64,000 bases of DNA from Chrysomallon squamiferum (taxonomy: Eukaryota; Mollusca; Gastropoda; Neomphalida; Peltospiridae), in contig CM022674.1 of the NCBI GenBank assembly GCA_012295275.1, positions 15,286,953 to 15,350,952 on the forward strand, written 5' to 3'. Below the pieces are notes generated by a model. The model worked only from the letters and a program-made list of their open reading frames with translations, did not search any database and had not been told where the DNA came from. Position numbers and translations under genes: made by a program. Position 1 is the stretch's first letter, and every line of letters starts with the position of its first letter. Positions 44,290 to 57,901 of the stretch are shown here, piece by piece.

Positions 44290-44490
44290 ATGGTCATAAA
44301 AGCAAAGCACAACTTTGTTTTCGCGTACAACAATAGCTCTGACGTCATTTCTACTGTGTCGTTACAGGTATATTATTATCTCCGGAATTTGTCGCGAAGA
44401 ATGGCATCATTAGTTACTATATATTATTATTTGACGAGTTGGTACTGCGAATAGTTCCGGTTCTCAATGATCATGCGCAGTAGCTGTCGA
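44290..44490 (-). pseudogene. Relic of a decarboxylase last exon (right-arm outer copy)
   Basis: Mirror image of the relic at 11,560-11,760, with the same two conserved blocks on the minus strand. It predates the palindrome, since both arms carry it in the same degraded state. Confidence 0.55.
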
Positions 44491-45162
44491 ATTACGAACA
44501 AGTTAACGGTAACTATTTGATAAATAGAAAGCAGAATTCGTTTATACGTTATTATTAATGATTTATATATTTATTTATTTATTTTCTTTAATTTTCCTTC
44601 ATTTTCTTTTCGTTATTTATTAATAAAATTAAATATAGTGAGAACAAATTATAAAAACCACCACCAACAAAAATAATAATTCTTGTTGTTAAGTAGTGAG
44701 AGTAAATGATGAAGTATTTATATCAAATTAAAAATAATGCATTCATTTAAATTTGATATGATTAACATATTTGAGTCTGAATACAGGAAAGTATTTGTAC
44801 CTTCTAACCCCGACTCCGAAGAGGAATATTCTCCATTAATTCAATCATTAAACGTGAAAATGTTAATAAAAATGAAAACACTTGCAATGTATAATATGTT
44901 AATGATTCCAACAATAGCTCTCCACAAATCTAATGGTTATACAAATTATCCTTTTATATAATCACTGTGCGTAACGTTGACTGCTTTAAAATTATCTCTA
45001 GAGTATTTGATCGTGTAAACTGGATGCATATTTTAATTTTTTTTTTTTTTTTTTTTTTTTCGCACTAAAGAAATAAAGTTTTGATATATGAAACTACGCC
45101 AGGAAAATACGAACTATGTAATATTGTCCAAAAAAAAAAAAAAAAATTAAAAAATTAAAATA

Positions 45163-45953
45163 CGTTTAGCTTCTACAGGAAGACTGGTTTCTTTCATCAT
45201 ATTCGAGATCTCTGCACGTCCATTAAATTTTTCAAGAAGAATGTTGAATATTTTGTCAATAATTTCATTTTCCTTCTCCTGCTTCTCACTATCGTCATGT
45301 TTAAGGTTATCCAAATTTCCATTAGTTGAGGAAGAACAGAGACTTGATAGTGATTTTCTTCTTCCAATTAAACGTGTACTGCTGACATCTGTGTTATCTT
45401 TGAATATAATTCCTTCTTTTGTCACTGTTGTTTCGTCTTTTTCTGGTTGTTGGTGTTTCACATTTTTTCGCCGTTTTCTGTTGGATTTTTTCGGTGTATA
45501 AACTTCTGAACCGTCACGATCATCACTGTCAGATTTTGCAGCAGCCGTTGAGACTAAACTAGTCTGTGAAGCTGTTTTTTGGTTTAACCTTTGGTCAGTC
45601 TGAAAACTGCCTGTCAGATTATCTCTGCTAGGCTTTTCACGTGGTCCTCTTTTCTCCATATCTGTTTCTTGTGTTGCTTTAGTAGAATCACCTATTTTTC
45701 CTCTACCTCTACATAAACCATCGTTTTCTCTACACCTAGCATCTTGACATTCCCTGCTTTTTGTATGTTCGAATGTTTTCAAAATTTCCTCTTCACCTTC
45801 TCCTACGTATGTTGTAGAAAATAGTGTAGTCTGTAACACTGACCTTCGTTCTAAATATCTACGCACTTTGTGAGGTTCTGGAAAATCATTTTTGTAACGT
45901 CATCAGCTTGTTTCAAAGGCATTAGTATGATCAAATTCATCAAAATAAAACAT
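45163..45953 (-). pseudogene. ART copy E, 5' exon only, truncated by the palindrome boundary
   Basis: The minus-strand frame 45,866-45,147 encodes the N-terminal segment (RYLERRSVLQTTLFSTT; KKSNRKRRKNVKHQQPEKD; NEIIDKIFNILLEKFNG) up to LPVEAK, the start of the winged-helix-like region. It then runs into poly-T sequence of the palindrome arm at about 45,163. The ATG at 45,953 is followed after 16 codons by TGA TGA, shared with copy F. The Lys/Arg-rich segment could be a nuclear localisation signal. The CCCH, WWE and ART parts are missing. Confidence 0.75.
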
Positions 45954-46778
45954 AGTTCTAAAATAATATTTAACATTCTATCGGTATTTTCTCTGAAATC
46001 TTCACAAGCTGTGGCATTTTCATCATTAAATATAAATATGGCTCGTTTTTAAAAAATACCTTTAACAGTGAATTATAAAAATTTAGGTCAGTTTGAGTTC
46101 TCTTTGTAAAATTCTATCTGCTAAGCATTACAGCTGTTTCTTCTACATGATTAAATCCACTAAAAATAAAATTATGAATATAAAATATACAATCGATATT
46201 TAAAAATTAATAAGATTCCCTCGTGCTTAAAAAAGACAAAAAAGAATAAATAGAAAGAAATAAAAATTATTAATAAATAAAAAAAAGATAAAGAAAGTGA
46301 GTATAAATAACTAAAGAAAAAATATAATAATAGCGCAGACGTGAGATAGCACTCCTACTTATTAGAGTTTGCAGAATACTGAACATGTTACGTTCTTATT
46401 GTTTATCTTTACATGGACGTCGGACCTGTACTGCCAGGTTAACCTAACACGATAACGATAGCAGTACTCATGTCTCCTGTACTCTATCAATATTGATACC
46501 TAGGTGTATTTTTTTGCTGTTTCATTTCTTTTCCGTTACTTTCTTAAAATTATATATATATTTAAGATGAAAAATAATAAGCACAACAATATAATCATTC
46601 TAAACAGCATTAAGTTTCACATAAATGTAGGAAGATTTCTCCATGCCCGTGCTGAGATCGATATGCGGCCAGATCCTTCATGTAGAGAGGGCGTAAAATA
46701 ACAACAGCAGCAACAACAACAACAACAACAACAATAATAATAATATGTATACGTACCATGATTTCAGATTATTCTTAC

Positions 46779-46920
46779 CATGAAGTTATCGTGTGATATG
46801 ATCAGTCAGCATAAGAAACACATATGACGTACTTATATCTTCAGAAAATAAGTTCACCTGATCTGTTAGAAGTTTCTACTTTCATTTGTTGTTGACAACC
46901 ATTCTTTGTTTTTGCAACAA
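46779..46920 (-). promoter_or_regulatory. Promoter and 5' exon module of ART copy E
   Basis: The minus strand contains AAATGAAAGTAGAAAC (about 46,872-46,887) and a donor at 46,778 (CATG|GTAAGA). It abuts decarboxylase intron sequence at about 46,930, so the head-to-head neighbours are fused here with no spacer. Confidence 0.45.
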
Positions 46921-46929
46921 AGAAAAAGC

Positions 46930-47471
46930 AAAGTTCTCGTTCTTGATGAAACGAATAGCCTTTATAAATGTTAGTAACAAGAACATTAACAATAGTAATG
47001 ATGATAATCATGATAAAAACAAATTAACTTACAAATGGGGTAAATCATATTAAATTTGTATTTAAATCTTTAGTAAAACCTCAGATGAGTTTAAATTAAA
47101 TAATTCTTACCACTTGGCTATTTTTATACTTTTCATAAGACAGTTATTTTAAATTATGTAAAATGGGAAATGTAGGATCCATTTCAATAAGAGGTCATCA
47201 AGTAATTATTGACAAATACATATGATTTATATTTAAATATATACAAGTAAATGTGCTGTATATTATATAGTTACAAGTAACACAAGGTTGTTTTAGTTAT
47301 ATGCTTTTATTTGTATGTATTTTTATCTGTGTTATTTTTTTATGAAGTTTTCTTTAATATATGAATTAAAGACCCACATTGATCATCTTCACAATATCAG
47401 CAATAATCACCACAGCTGAAAGGCTACGTTTACTCTATGTAAATGACTTAACTGTCTATATGATTTTTTCA

Positions 47472-47506
<35 letters not shown>

Positions 47507-48394
47507 TGTATGACACCGACAATGTGTTTTCTTTGAAAAAAATGATTACCTTCTTAGCAATGGTTCTTTGCTTTCTTGAAACATGTATTTTCGCACGATT
47601 TTAATATATATTTCAACATTATTATTATTCAGCATGTTCTTCTGGCGAAGCTGTTCGAAAGTTTGGTAGAAAAAGATGATCGGTTTGAAATACTCAGAGA
47701 AGTTACCATGGGTCTCATTTTGTTTCCGCTTTAAGGTCAGGATTAAATTATAATTAATGTTCGCTAGAATGAGATATTTATTTGTTTATTCATTTATTAC
47801 CTGAAAGAAAATACAGCATATGTAATAATAATAAAAGCACTAATCAAACAATAATGGTAACAAATTAAAAAAATAATACATTATTTAAAAAATAATCTGC
47901 AATTAACCAAAATAATATTTATTTTCAAGAGGCCCAACTCTTTAACTCAGAAGGTACTGAGCATGATCAGTGAGTCATGTAAGCTACACATGAGACCAAC
48001 ATTAATCAACGAACAGTTTGTCATTCGGTTCGCTATTTGCGCGGAAAGAACCTGCGACAAAGATATCACGTATGCTTGGGACATCATAGTAGAGATGACG
48101 TCAGAGCTATTGTTACACCGTCGCGACAGCAACCGACAAGCTGAGAAGGAAGTTCTTGAAGAGAGTTTGAGTGATTCTGAAGACGAGGTTTTCCCCGAGT
48201 TCCATAATGAGATGATATTCGACAATCAGAGATGCAATCTACAAAGAGCACGGCTGCGGAGAAATCTGTTTTTGAAGATGGTCTCCGATCCCAAATCGTA
48301 TCAGCACCAGGTGTTCAAATCTCTCGATATTGATAACATGAGGATCAGAAGTCAGTCAATAGGTGAGAGTGATCCAAAATGTAGCAAAGTGTAG
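46930..48394 (+). pseudogene. Decarboxylase relic with last two exons (copy 2)
   Basis: Exon 47633-47735 ([13 protein letters not shown]) is 103 nt against 102 in the copy at 30,472, a 1-nt insertion that shifts the frame. Exon 47930-48394 is a clean 155-codon last exon (FVIRFAICAERTCDKDITYAW; SLSDSEDEVFPEF; DNMRIRSQSIGE) and keeps the C-terminal block deleted from both palindrome copies. The 5' part begins inside the intron after the HWGIP exon. Confidence 0.75.
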
Positions 48395-48463
48395 ACTATA
48401 TTTTTGGGACTCTTTTGTAATAATGTCTGATATCCGGTAAGGATAGAATGTATTTAGTATTGA

Positions 48464-48465
<2 letters not shown>

Positions 48466-48504
<39 letters not shown>
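48466..48504. repeat. (AAT)n microsatellite
   Basis: Short AAT run directly 3' of the decarboxylase relic. Confidence 0.9.
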
Positions 48505-48505
<1 letters not shown>

Positions 48506-49399
48506 TAAAAAAAAGTAATAATAATAATAAAAAGTAATGTAGATTTCAGATCCTAAATTATTTAGCGATTTTCATTAATAGATGAAAAAAAAATGTGGCA
48601 AATGTTGTTTTGTCACTGGTAACAGAATAGTTTGCATGATCACGGAATTCACACTAATCAGTGTTTATAAAATGTTGTGATATGTCGTGTACTGTCTGTG
48701 AGAAGGTACACATAAAACACTCTTGTTGCTAATCAGCAGTTTAGTAATATTCAGTGTCCTCTCATTAACATTATGTTATAACGGTGTTAATTTAATGTAA
48801 AATGATGATTGTTAAACTTCAGATATTATATTATATTTAATTTAGAACGAAGATCCTCATTTACCTTAATGCATCTGTAAACGAAAGAGAAATAATCTTA
48901 CATACATACCCATGTATGCCTCCACCTTAGAAACACACACATACACACACACACACACTCATACACACATACATCCACACACACACAAACGCGGTCTTTT
49001 CCCCTGTACATGTATGATGTGACTTAAAACTGTCCTTGATACTGTAGCCATAGATCACGTTTAAACTATGAAATGCATATAGTTTCAAACCTTCTTATTT
49101 AGCATTTCTGAAATAACTAAACTAAAGCGGTAAAGTGTGTGTGATTTAGTTTTGTTTTCTTTCTCTCTGAAAATCTCTTTATGTAGTTTCTTTGAACTCG
49201 GTCATAACACTTTTCCAGTTACTGTTTCTGGTTGTTTATGCTTCTTTTAAAGAAATAAATTGGTTACATGAAAAAGTGTTTATTAATCAATTTTCGTATG
49301 AGATATCTAGAACGGGAAATAAGCATTTTGTAGTTAACTATTTATATATTTTCCAATTAATATTTGTTGTGTGTGGAAATTACACAAGACTTAAATATT

Positions 49400-50175
49400 A
49401 AACTTCATGAAATAGTTAAATTGTGCTGTGATAAACTATTGCTAAGAGATATGAACAATATAACACTTTAGTAAATTTTACTTGTTGTTTATGAGTATTA
49501 CAATATGGTAAAATTAATGCATATAAGAAAATATTTCATTCAATTGTTAATTACTAGTACTAATAAAATAATACTAATAAAATAATAACAGCCAAGCATT
49601 TCATCCAGTGATCTGTCTGTCTGTCTGTATCTGTGTATATTTCTTTCTAATCGGTTTGTTTATCCATATATATCAACTTTTAGATCAGTTAAGTTACATG
49701 TCTTTTTTGCTATCTAAAATATACCATAAAAAGTATAATGACATTTGATTTAACACAGTGGTAGAAGAGCATAGACATAAATCAATAGTAATAAGAGTAA
49801 TATTAAATACAAATAAAATGTGTTTTTCTTTTCTTAAGCATGGATATCTTTGACAGAACTCTTTTTGCATGACCACGAGTAATATTCATTTTCATAAATG
49901 GCTTGCATGTAATTATGCCCAAAAAACTTTTGTTTCGTATGTGACTGTCAAGCAGTAATCATTTATATGAGGAAAAGTAACAAAGGAAATGAAATGTGTA
50001 AATTGAATTGTTTTCCATTTCTACAGTGTGTCAGTGTGAGTAAGCAAGATAGTGACTGACATTTAGATATATAAAATAACTGAATAGTCAGTGAGTCTAA
50101 ATTTACCAACAATGTTGCCTATATGGTAATTGTACGAATGAAACAAAAACCGGTTTTCAGTTATCAATAATTGTT

Positions 50176-50207
<32 letters not shown>

Positions 50208-53132
50208 ACACACATATCCCATCGCTAACAAGAAATATAATGCACAGGATACTCTAAGAAGGATTAATCCTGCAGCCTCTCATAATACCATATATCAGTA
50301 TATCTGACACCCGAATCCATGTTTTATTTCTACGTGGTCAGTACACCACTTTTATATATAACTACAAATGACCCATTTAACGTCAGTAATATAATTAATT
50401 ATACATTGCCTTATAATAAAAACCTCATGTAACAATGAACTTTAAAATGTAATGAAAAGAGAACTATACACATATGTAACTTGTTCCTTTAGTGTATTTT
50501 GCCTGATTGTAATACTGTTTTTGAGAAATGTGCTCAGATCTTCTACGGAGTAATGTAAATCTTTGTCTACCCTACCGACCCAATCACCACTGTAATATAA
50601 TCCGATGTATATCGTACTGACCTTTGTACCCTGTAATGTATTCACTTGTATATATACTGACCCAAACATTGCTGTAATATAATTCTTTGTATATACTACT
50701 TACGCACACACCTGTGTAATGTAATTATTTGTGTCATACTGACTCGTGAATCTGTGGGTGCCCTCCCAAAAGACTGAGGTCCCATAACGCGGACGCATTA
50801 AACAATACAAGACAAGGTTGAGCGCGTTACTAATAACCTGCCGTTTACCTTGAATAACACGGTGTGTCTCCGTATTATTGTTCTAATACAGAACGCTATT
50901 GTTCTTATATAGAAATCACTGATACGCTCTAACCCCTAGTACAGTAAGCGATTATGGAATAGTCTGTATCAATAAATAACCTGAACAAAATCGTTCGATC
51001 ACTTCATCGTTTATTTTACTTCGTAGTTAAAATTATAGTCATTCATAACATTTGTTCATTTTATTACATCTATAAATAATTGGACATTCATAACATTGAC
51101 ATAGTTAAAATTATAGTTATTCATAACATTTATTCATTTTATTTCATCTGTCTCGTTCATGGTTGTGAAGATTTCGGTAGCTCGTAACTAAATATCTCGA
51201 GGTATTAATAGAGATGGACAACCGACTTTGCAACACTTCCAATGAACAGTATTTCTTTTACTACTCTTGATCCTGAACCTATGTCCCTGATGCACTAAAG
51301 TACGCCTGCGACATGAATTCGAAATGAATATATATATATACTTTGTTTTAACAGTACTCAATCGCATAAACATGAATGTTACCGTGCTATCCTGATACAA
51401 CTGTACATTTGAACAGTTTTCANNNNNNNNNNNNNNNNNNNNNNNNNNNNNNNNNNNNNNNNNNNNNNNNNNNNNNNNNNNNNNNNNNNNNNNNNNNNNN
51501 NNNNNNNNNNNNNNNNNNNNNNNNNNNNNNNNNNNNNNNNNNNNNNNNNNNNNNNNNNNNNNNNNNNNNNNNNNNNNNNNNNNNNNNNNNNNNNNNNNNN
51601 NNNNNNNNNNNNNNNNNNNNNNTGTGCCAATTAAGAATCGTAGAACTTTATTTAAAGCTAGTAATGTCAAGCCTCCTATATAACCTGGTAGATAGTTCAA
51701 TATTGAAACACAGAAAATGTCAGTTATGTAATTTTGATATTGGTGATGAGTTTCCCTATATTTTTAAGTGGAAAATTTTACTTTACAGAATAATAAATAT
51801 ATACCATATTACTGTACATTTACACCAAATATATACCATATTATTATACATCTATACCAAAAACAATGACAATTCAACATTTATTTATAACAACCAAATC
51901 AAATAACTTTGATATAAACTTTTCTGAATTTTGTCATATTGTCATGGAGAGAGTCAGTCTTTCGGATCAAATAATAATTAAAAATATTACTACAGAAGAT
52001 ATTGTTTAAACTACGTTGTGTTTATATGTTCTCAATACTGCACGGTGAAATCATCAGAGAAATAAACATCTGTTGTCTTGTCATAAGTTATGTGTTGAAT
52101 TACTTATTCCGAGAATAAATAAATACATACATAAATAAATATTCGAATTAATGGATGTTCCACATTCATAAATATTTTCATTTCTACATGAACCTCGAGT
52201 GTTCTATAAATTGCTGAATAAAGCTGATCTTACTAAGGCAGATAATACTGGCTATAAAACATGAACATATAAAAATACTGAATGAGAAAAAAATATTAAA
52301 TCATTTTTGAAATACGCTGTCTACATTAGTTTCACTTTTTGTCCATTAGTCAATACTAAACACGAGTAAAACTTTTTATTCACAAAAATCATGATTATTG
52401 ACTAATTTACAGCAGACGTTTTAAAAAATGGTTAACAAACAAATCAAAGATAAAGTAAAATGATATTAATAATAACAAATTACTTTTAATTCAAAACTGA
52501 CGTAAATAAACCGTTAAATCATAATTAGTGTCAATACGAAAATGTGAAACAATAATTATAATAACAAATTAGTAATAAGCTGAACAGTTACAATGACTGA
52601 TAAATCAGTCAGGATTTTAGGCTTAACCTGAAGCTATTGTGACCTTTGATCACACACAAAGCCTGGATTTGATATAGCTTTACCACAGTTCAGTTATTTC
52701 CCATTCAATGAAAATATTGACCTGAATTATAAAAGGAAAAAAGCCTATCGTCCATACGTAACAGTTATTGTACTAACATATTGTTAACAAGCAAATACAG
52801 TGGGGGTTTTATGAATATGCAGATGTCAAATATTACAAATGAGCATATGTATGATTATTAGTATAATAATATATTGTGAATGCTAATCTAAAAATCAAAC
52901 GTATTATGAATATGCAAATTAACGTAATTTTTATAATAAAGTATTATGTACGGAGATTCAAAATATCTATTATATCATTTTTTTAATAATTTTTTTTATT
53001 AATATTCAGAAGTAAAATATAAGAAATTATGAATCATCAAATGTTAACGAAAAGAAATACAGGGATAGATATAGATAGATAGATAAATAAATAAATAATA
53101 GTAGTAATAGTAATCACAATAGCAGTAGTGTC

Positions 53133-53181
<49 letters not shown>

Positions 53182-53346
53182 ATAATAATAATAGAATGAT
53201 GTTTATAAATAAATAAATAAAAACAATAATAATAATTGTCATTGATTTTTTTCTTTGTGTTATTGTTATTGCTATTGTTACTGTTATTATTATTATTGTT
53301 ATTACTACTACTATTACTACTACTATTATTATTATTGTTATTATTA

Positions 53347-53429
<83 letters not shown>

Positions 53430-53573
53430 GATTATTGTAGTAGCGAAATTGACATCGATAGCGAGTAGCGAGACAGTTTCCAGACTCATCCGAGCGCTTT
53501 GCCGTTGAAACTGATTTCTTCTCGGATCGCCTCGAGAGGAAAGCAAAAGCCTTCGGATTTGATCAGTCATGAG

Positions 53574-53628
<55 letters not shown>

Positions 53629-53740
53629 TGCCTCTTTCTTTCTTTCTTTCTTTGAGTAGAACAACAAGAGCAAGTACTACCAGCGCTTTATTTATTTATT
53701 TTTTATTTTTGTTTGTGTGCGTGTGTGTTTGCGTGTGTCT
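49400..53740. other. Gene-poor spacer of the second inverted pair, including a gap
   Basis: No coding exon is recognised on either strand. Contents: a GT tract (50,174-50,206), the 200-N gap (51,423-51,622) and a large triplet block (TAG then ATT, about 53,095-53,430, and ATT 53,575-53,627). Decarboxylase 3'-flank sequence resumes at about 53,760. Confidence 0.6.
51423..51622. other. Assembly gap, 200 Ns
   Basis: A second gap of exactly 200 Ns, close to the centre of the second inverted pair. Confidence 0.98.
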
Positions 53741-54668
53741 GTGTGTGTGTATGTATGTATTTAACCATTAATGTCTTTAAAACAAGCATTAACAACAAAA
53801 TGCTGTAACTGGAAAAGTGTACTGACCGAATTCAATCAAGGTACATAAAGTGATTTTCAGAGAGAAAGAAAACAAAAATAAAACACACACATTATACCTT
53901 TAGTTTAGTTGTTTTAGAAAAGCAAAATAATAATGTTTCAAACTGTCTACAGTTTATTGTTTAAATGTGATGTATGGCTAAAGTATTATGAGCAGTTTCA
54001 CGTCTAAACACCACAACACAGACCCTGAAACATCTAAGCATTAGATTCCAGCATCACCCCAGTATTTAATGTTATATAAATCTGTTATTATTATTAACAC
54101 TGGGACATTGAACACTCCTGTCCTTATCCTCATAGAATCAGTGAACCCCAAAGTTTCCTTTAAAACAAACAAACAAAAACTAAATTGGCAAATGTCATTT
54201 GTAACAGAATATGTAATTATTAACAAGGTTCAAATAATTATTTATAGAAAATAATATTTTAATAAATGAACAAAAAAAGTGAGGTAAGTTTCAGTTCTGT
54301 TTCGCCGGATGGCTGCATTAATACTAATCAGTGTGTTTATAAAAGGTTGTGGTTTGTGCTTTTCTGTCTATGGAAAGGTGCACATAAAACTCTTGCTGCT
54401 AATCAGCAGCTTAGTCACTTTCAGTGTGTCTCACTAACTTTAAAATTATATAAAAACTCAGTTAATACTTATGGATTATTTTTTTTTTTTCCTGAGCGAG
54501 ACATTAAACAGTTCCTTGTTTTTAATGATAACAATTACAGTAAGTAAATAGAACAAAATAAAATAACTGAAAATGAAAGCGTACAGATTGAAAAATAAAA
54601 TAAGTTTCTGTCTGAAATCTATATCTTCCTTCTTTAATTTCAATACTTATAGTAAATAAATTCTACGC

Positions 54669-55595
54669 TTACCGAACAGCAGCCATTACTACAAAGGAAT
54701 CCCTCTCACCTATTGACTGACTTCTGATCCTCATGTTATCAATATCGAGAGATTTGAACACCTGGTGGTGATACGATTTGGGATCGGAGACCATCTTCAA
54801 AAACAGATTTCTCCGCAGCCGTGCTCTTTGTAGATTGCATCTCTGATTGTCGAATATCATCTCATTATCGAACTCGGGGAAAACCTCGTCTTCAGAATCA
54901 CTCAAACTCTCTTCAAGAACTTCCTTCTCAGCTTGTCGGTTGCTGTCGCGACGGTGTAACAATAGCTCTGACGTCATCTCTACTATGACGTCCCAGGCAT
55001 AGGTGATCTCTTTCCGCGCAAATGGCGAACCGAATAACAAACTGTTCGTTGATTAATGTTGGTCTCATGTGTAGCTTACATGACTCACTGATCATGCGCA
55101 GTAGCTTCTGAGTTAAAGAGTTGGGCCTCTTGAAAAGAAATATTATTTTGGTTAATTGCAGATTATTTTAAATGATTTATAGATTTTTTTTCTGACTTAT
55201 ATTTCTTTTCCTCATTATCAATTTTTATTATTTTTTAATTTGTTACCATTATTATTTTATTAGTGCTTTTATTATTATTACATATGTTGTATTTACTTTC
55301 AGGTAATAAATGAATAAACAAATAAATATCTCATTCTAGCGAACATTAATTATAATTTAATCCTGACCTGAAGGCGGAAACAAAACGAGACCCATGATAA
55401 CTTCTCCGAGTATTTCAAACCGATCATCTTTTTCTACCAGACTTTCAAACAGCTTCGCCAGACGAACATGTTGAATAATAATAATTTTAAAATATATATT
55501 AAAATCGTGCGAAAATACATGTTTCAAGAAAGCAAAGAACCATTGCTAAGAAGGTAATCATTTTTTTGAAAGAAAACACATTGTCGGTGTCATAC

Positions 55596-55647
<52 letters not shown>

Positions 55648-56715
55648 TGAAAAAATCATAGACAGTTAATCTCATTTACATAGAGTAAACGTAGACTCTC
55701 AGCCAAACACGGACACAGTGATGATTATTACTGATATTGTGAAGATGATCAATGTGGATCTTTAATTCATATTTTAAAGAAGACTTCACAAAAAAATAAC
55801 ACAGATAACAATACATACAAATAAAAGCAAATAACTAAAACAGCCTTGTGTTATTTGTAACTATATAATATACACCACATTTACTTGTATATATTTAAAT
55901 ATAAATCATATGTATTTGTCAATAATTACTTGATGATCTTTTATTGAAATGGATCCTACATTTCCCATTTTATATAGTACTACATAATTTAAAATAATAA
56001 ACTTATGAAAAGTATAAAAAGGAAAAATAGCCAAGTGGTAAGAATTATTTTATTTAAACTCATCTGAGGTTTTACTAAAGATTTAAAGACAAATTTGATA
56101 TGATTTACCCCATTTGTAAGTTAATTTGTTTTGTTAATGATAATTTTTGTTATTATTTTTATCATGATTATCATCATTACTATTGTTAATGTTCTTGTTA
56201 GTAACATTTATAAAGGCTATTCGTTTAATCAAGAACGAGAACTTTGTTTTTTCATCAAATCTGACTGTGAGAGTTACCTCCCTTAAACGGTGCTGAAGTC
56301 CTTCGACGTCGTAGATTCAATAAAGTTGTGAAAAATATATAAAATAAAAATAGCCAAGCGGTATGACTTGTTTTATGGAAATAGTTTTATTTAAGATAAA
56401 AAGACAAATCTAATATAATATACCCGACTTCTAACTTAATTTGTTTTATTAATCATAATTTTTGTTATCATTGCTATTACTATTTCTATCATCATCATCA
56501 TCATCATCATTATTTGTTACTGCTATTGTTACTAACAATTATACACTCCGTTCGTTTCCTTTAAGAACGAGAACTTTGCTATTTCTCCAAATATGACTTT
56601 GAGACTTACCTCCCTTTTACGACGCTGAAGCCCTTCAACGCCGTAGCTTCGTAAAAAGAACCAAAATTTCAGAAATCGAAACGCCTGCTCAAAGGTATTT
56701 CCCAGTGCTCGCAAA
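54669..56715 (-). pseudogene. Decarboxylase relic, minus strand (copy 3)
   Basis: Last exon 55128-54669 has a 14-nt deletion that removes the AERTCDKD-like codons. Exon 55470-55368 carries the same 1-nt insertion as copy 2, and its acceptor has changed from CAG to CAA. The HWGIP-type exon (about 56,705-56,612: RFLKFWFFLRSYGVEGLQ) is frameshifted near its start. A second, half-length copy of that exon lies at about 56,330-56,277. No function is possible from this copy. Confidence 0.75.
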
Positions 56716-57372
56716 TGAACAAATTATTAATTAATTAATTTAGCAAGAATATTTCAGAAATATTAATTATTTTATTGTTCTATTGACCTTAGTGCCCTGA
56801 AAAGAGCAGGTACTATGTTCATATAAAACAGTGAACGAATAACAAGCGTGGATGAAACAATGAAGAAAGAAATAAATCCACACGACTCTATAACATTTTA
56901 AAATTAATGTCAGGCATATTATTTATTAATTATCTTTGCTGTCGTTGTTGTTGTTATTATTATTATTACTATTATCATTACTTATACATCCTATATTTTC
57001 ATCAGAAGCTTAACAGATTTAATGTACGCTAACATTAAAAAATTTAAAGATACTTAAAAATATATATATATAGAGAGAGAGATAGATAGATAGATAGATA
57101 GAGAGAGAGACAGATAGATTATTTTACTATTCATTCATTAGTGATGCGTACTGATCTTGTGTTTGGAGAAACAGCAAACAATTTAATTCAGCTGCGAGGA
57201 TCTATATTTATTTATTTAATTTAAATCTGGAGCAAAAGCTAAGCCACGGACATAATGAATAATAAAAATAGCATGCCGTGTGTCTACATATCTGACCGAC
57301 TTTTGTTCAACTGATAACAGGCCTCTTTATTCAATATCTTTTTTACGTCATTATATCAGTATTTCAGTATAG

Positions 57373-57374
<2 letters not shown>

Positions 57375-57429
<55 letters not shown>

Positions 57430-57430
57430 C
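57375..57430. repeat. (GT)n microsatellite
   Basis: About 26 GT units directly upstream of the copy F promoter module. Confidence 0.95.
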
Positions 57431-57650
57431 GTGCGTGCATGGCTGGAAGGTGGGACCCGTTTGTGATGATTTCGAACCGAGCGCGCACACCCCGGAAGAA
57501 TGCGTTGCAAAAACAAAGAATGGTTGTCAACAACAAATGAAAGTAGAAACTTCTAACAGATCAGGTGAACTGATTTTCTGAAGATATAAGTACGTCAGGA
57601 CATTTATGTGTTTATTATGCTGACTGATCATATCACACGATAACATCATG
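57430..57650 (+). promoter_or_regulatory. Promoter and 5' exon module of ART copy F
   Basis: CCGGAAGAATGCG (about 57,492), AAATGAAAGTAGAAAC (57,535-57,550) and the donor CATG|GTAAGA (57,651) match the modules of the other copies. Confidence 0.45.
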
Positions 57651-57862
57651 GTAAGAATAATCTGAAATCATGGTACGTATACATATTATTATTATTATTG
57701 TTGTTGTTGTTGTTGTTGCTGCTGTTGTTATTTTACGCCCTCTCCACATGAAGGATCTGGCCGCATATCGTTGATCTCAGCACGGGCATGGAGAAATCTG
57801 CCTACATTTATGTGAAACTTAATGCTGTTTAGAATGATTATATTGTTGTGCTTATTATTTTT

Positions 57863-57901
<39 letters not shown>

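Larger units (their letters stand above)
30861..45163 (-). repeat. Right arm of the 14-kb imperfect palindrome
   Basis: Reverse complement of 10,862-24,945. The inner end lies inside the last decarboxylase exon, which continues intact into the spacer, whereas the left-arm copy of that exon is cut at about 24,945. The outer end cuts ART copy E inside its coding exon. Each arm is therefore the broken partner at one end. Confidence 0.9.

Noticed and set aside
51188-51906. Open frames spanning the second N gap
   Set aside because: Most of their length is unknown bases; the real-sequence parts show no family similarity.
53037-53570. Frames made of poly-Ile, poly-Asn, poly-Leu and poly-Thr in triplet repeats (also near 14,427, 23,199, 28,234, 30,323 and 40,404)
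   Set aside because: Translations of ATT/AAT/TAG microsatellites, not genes.
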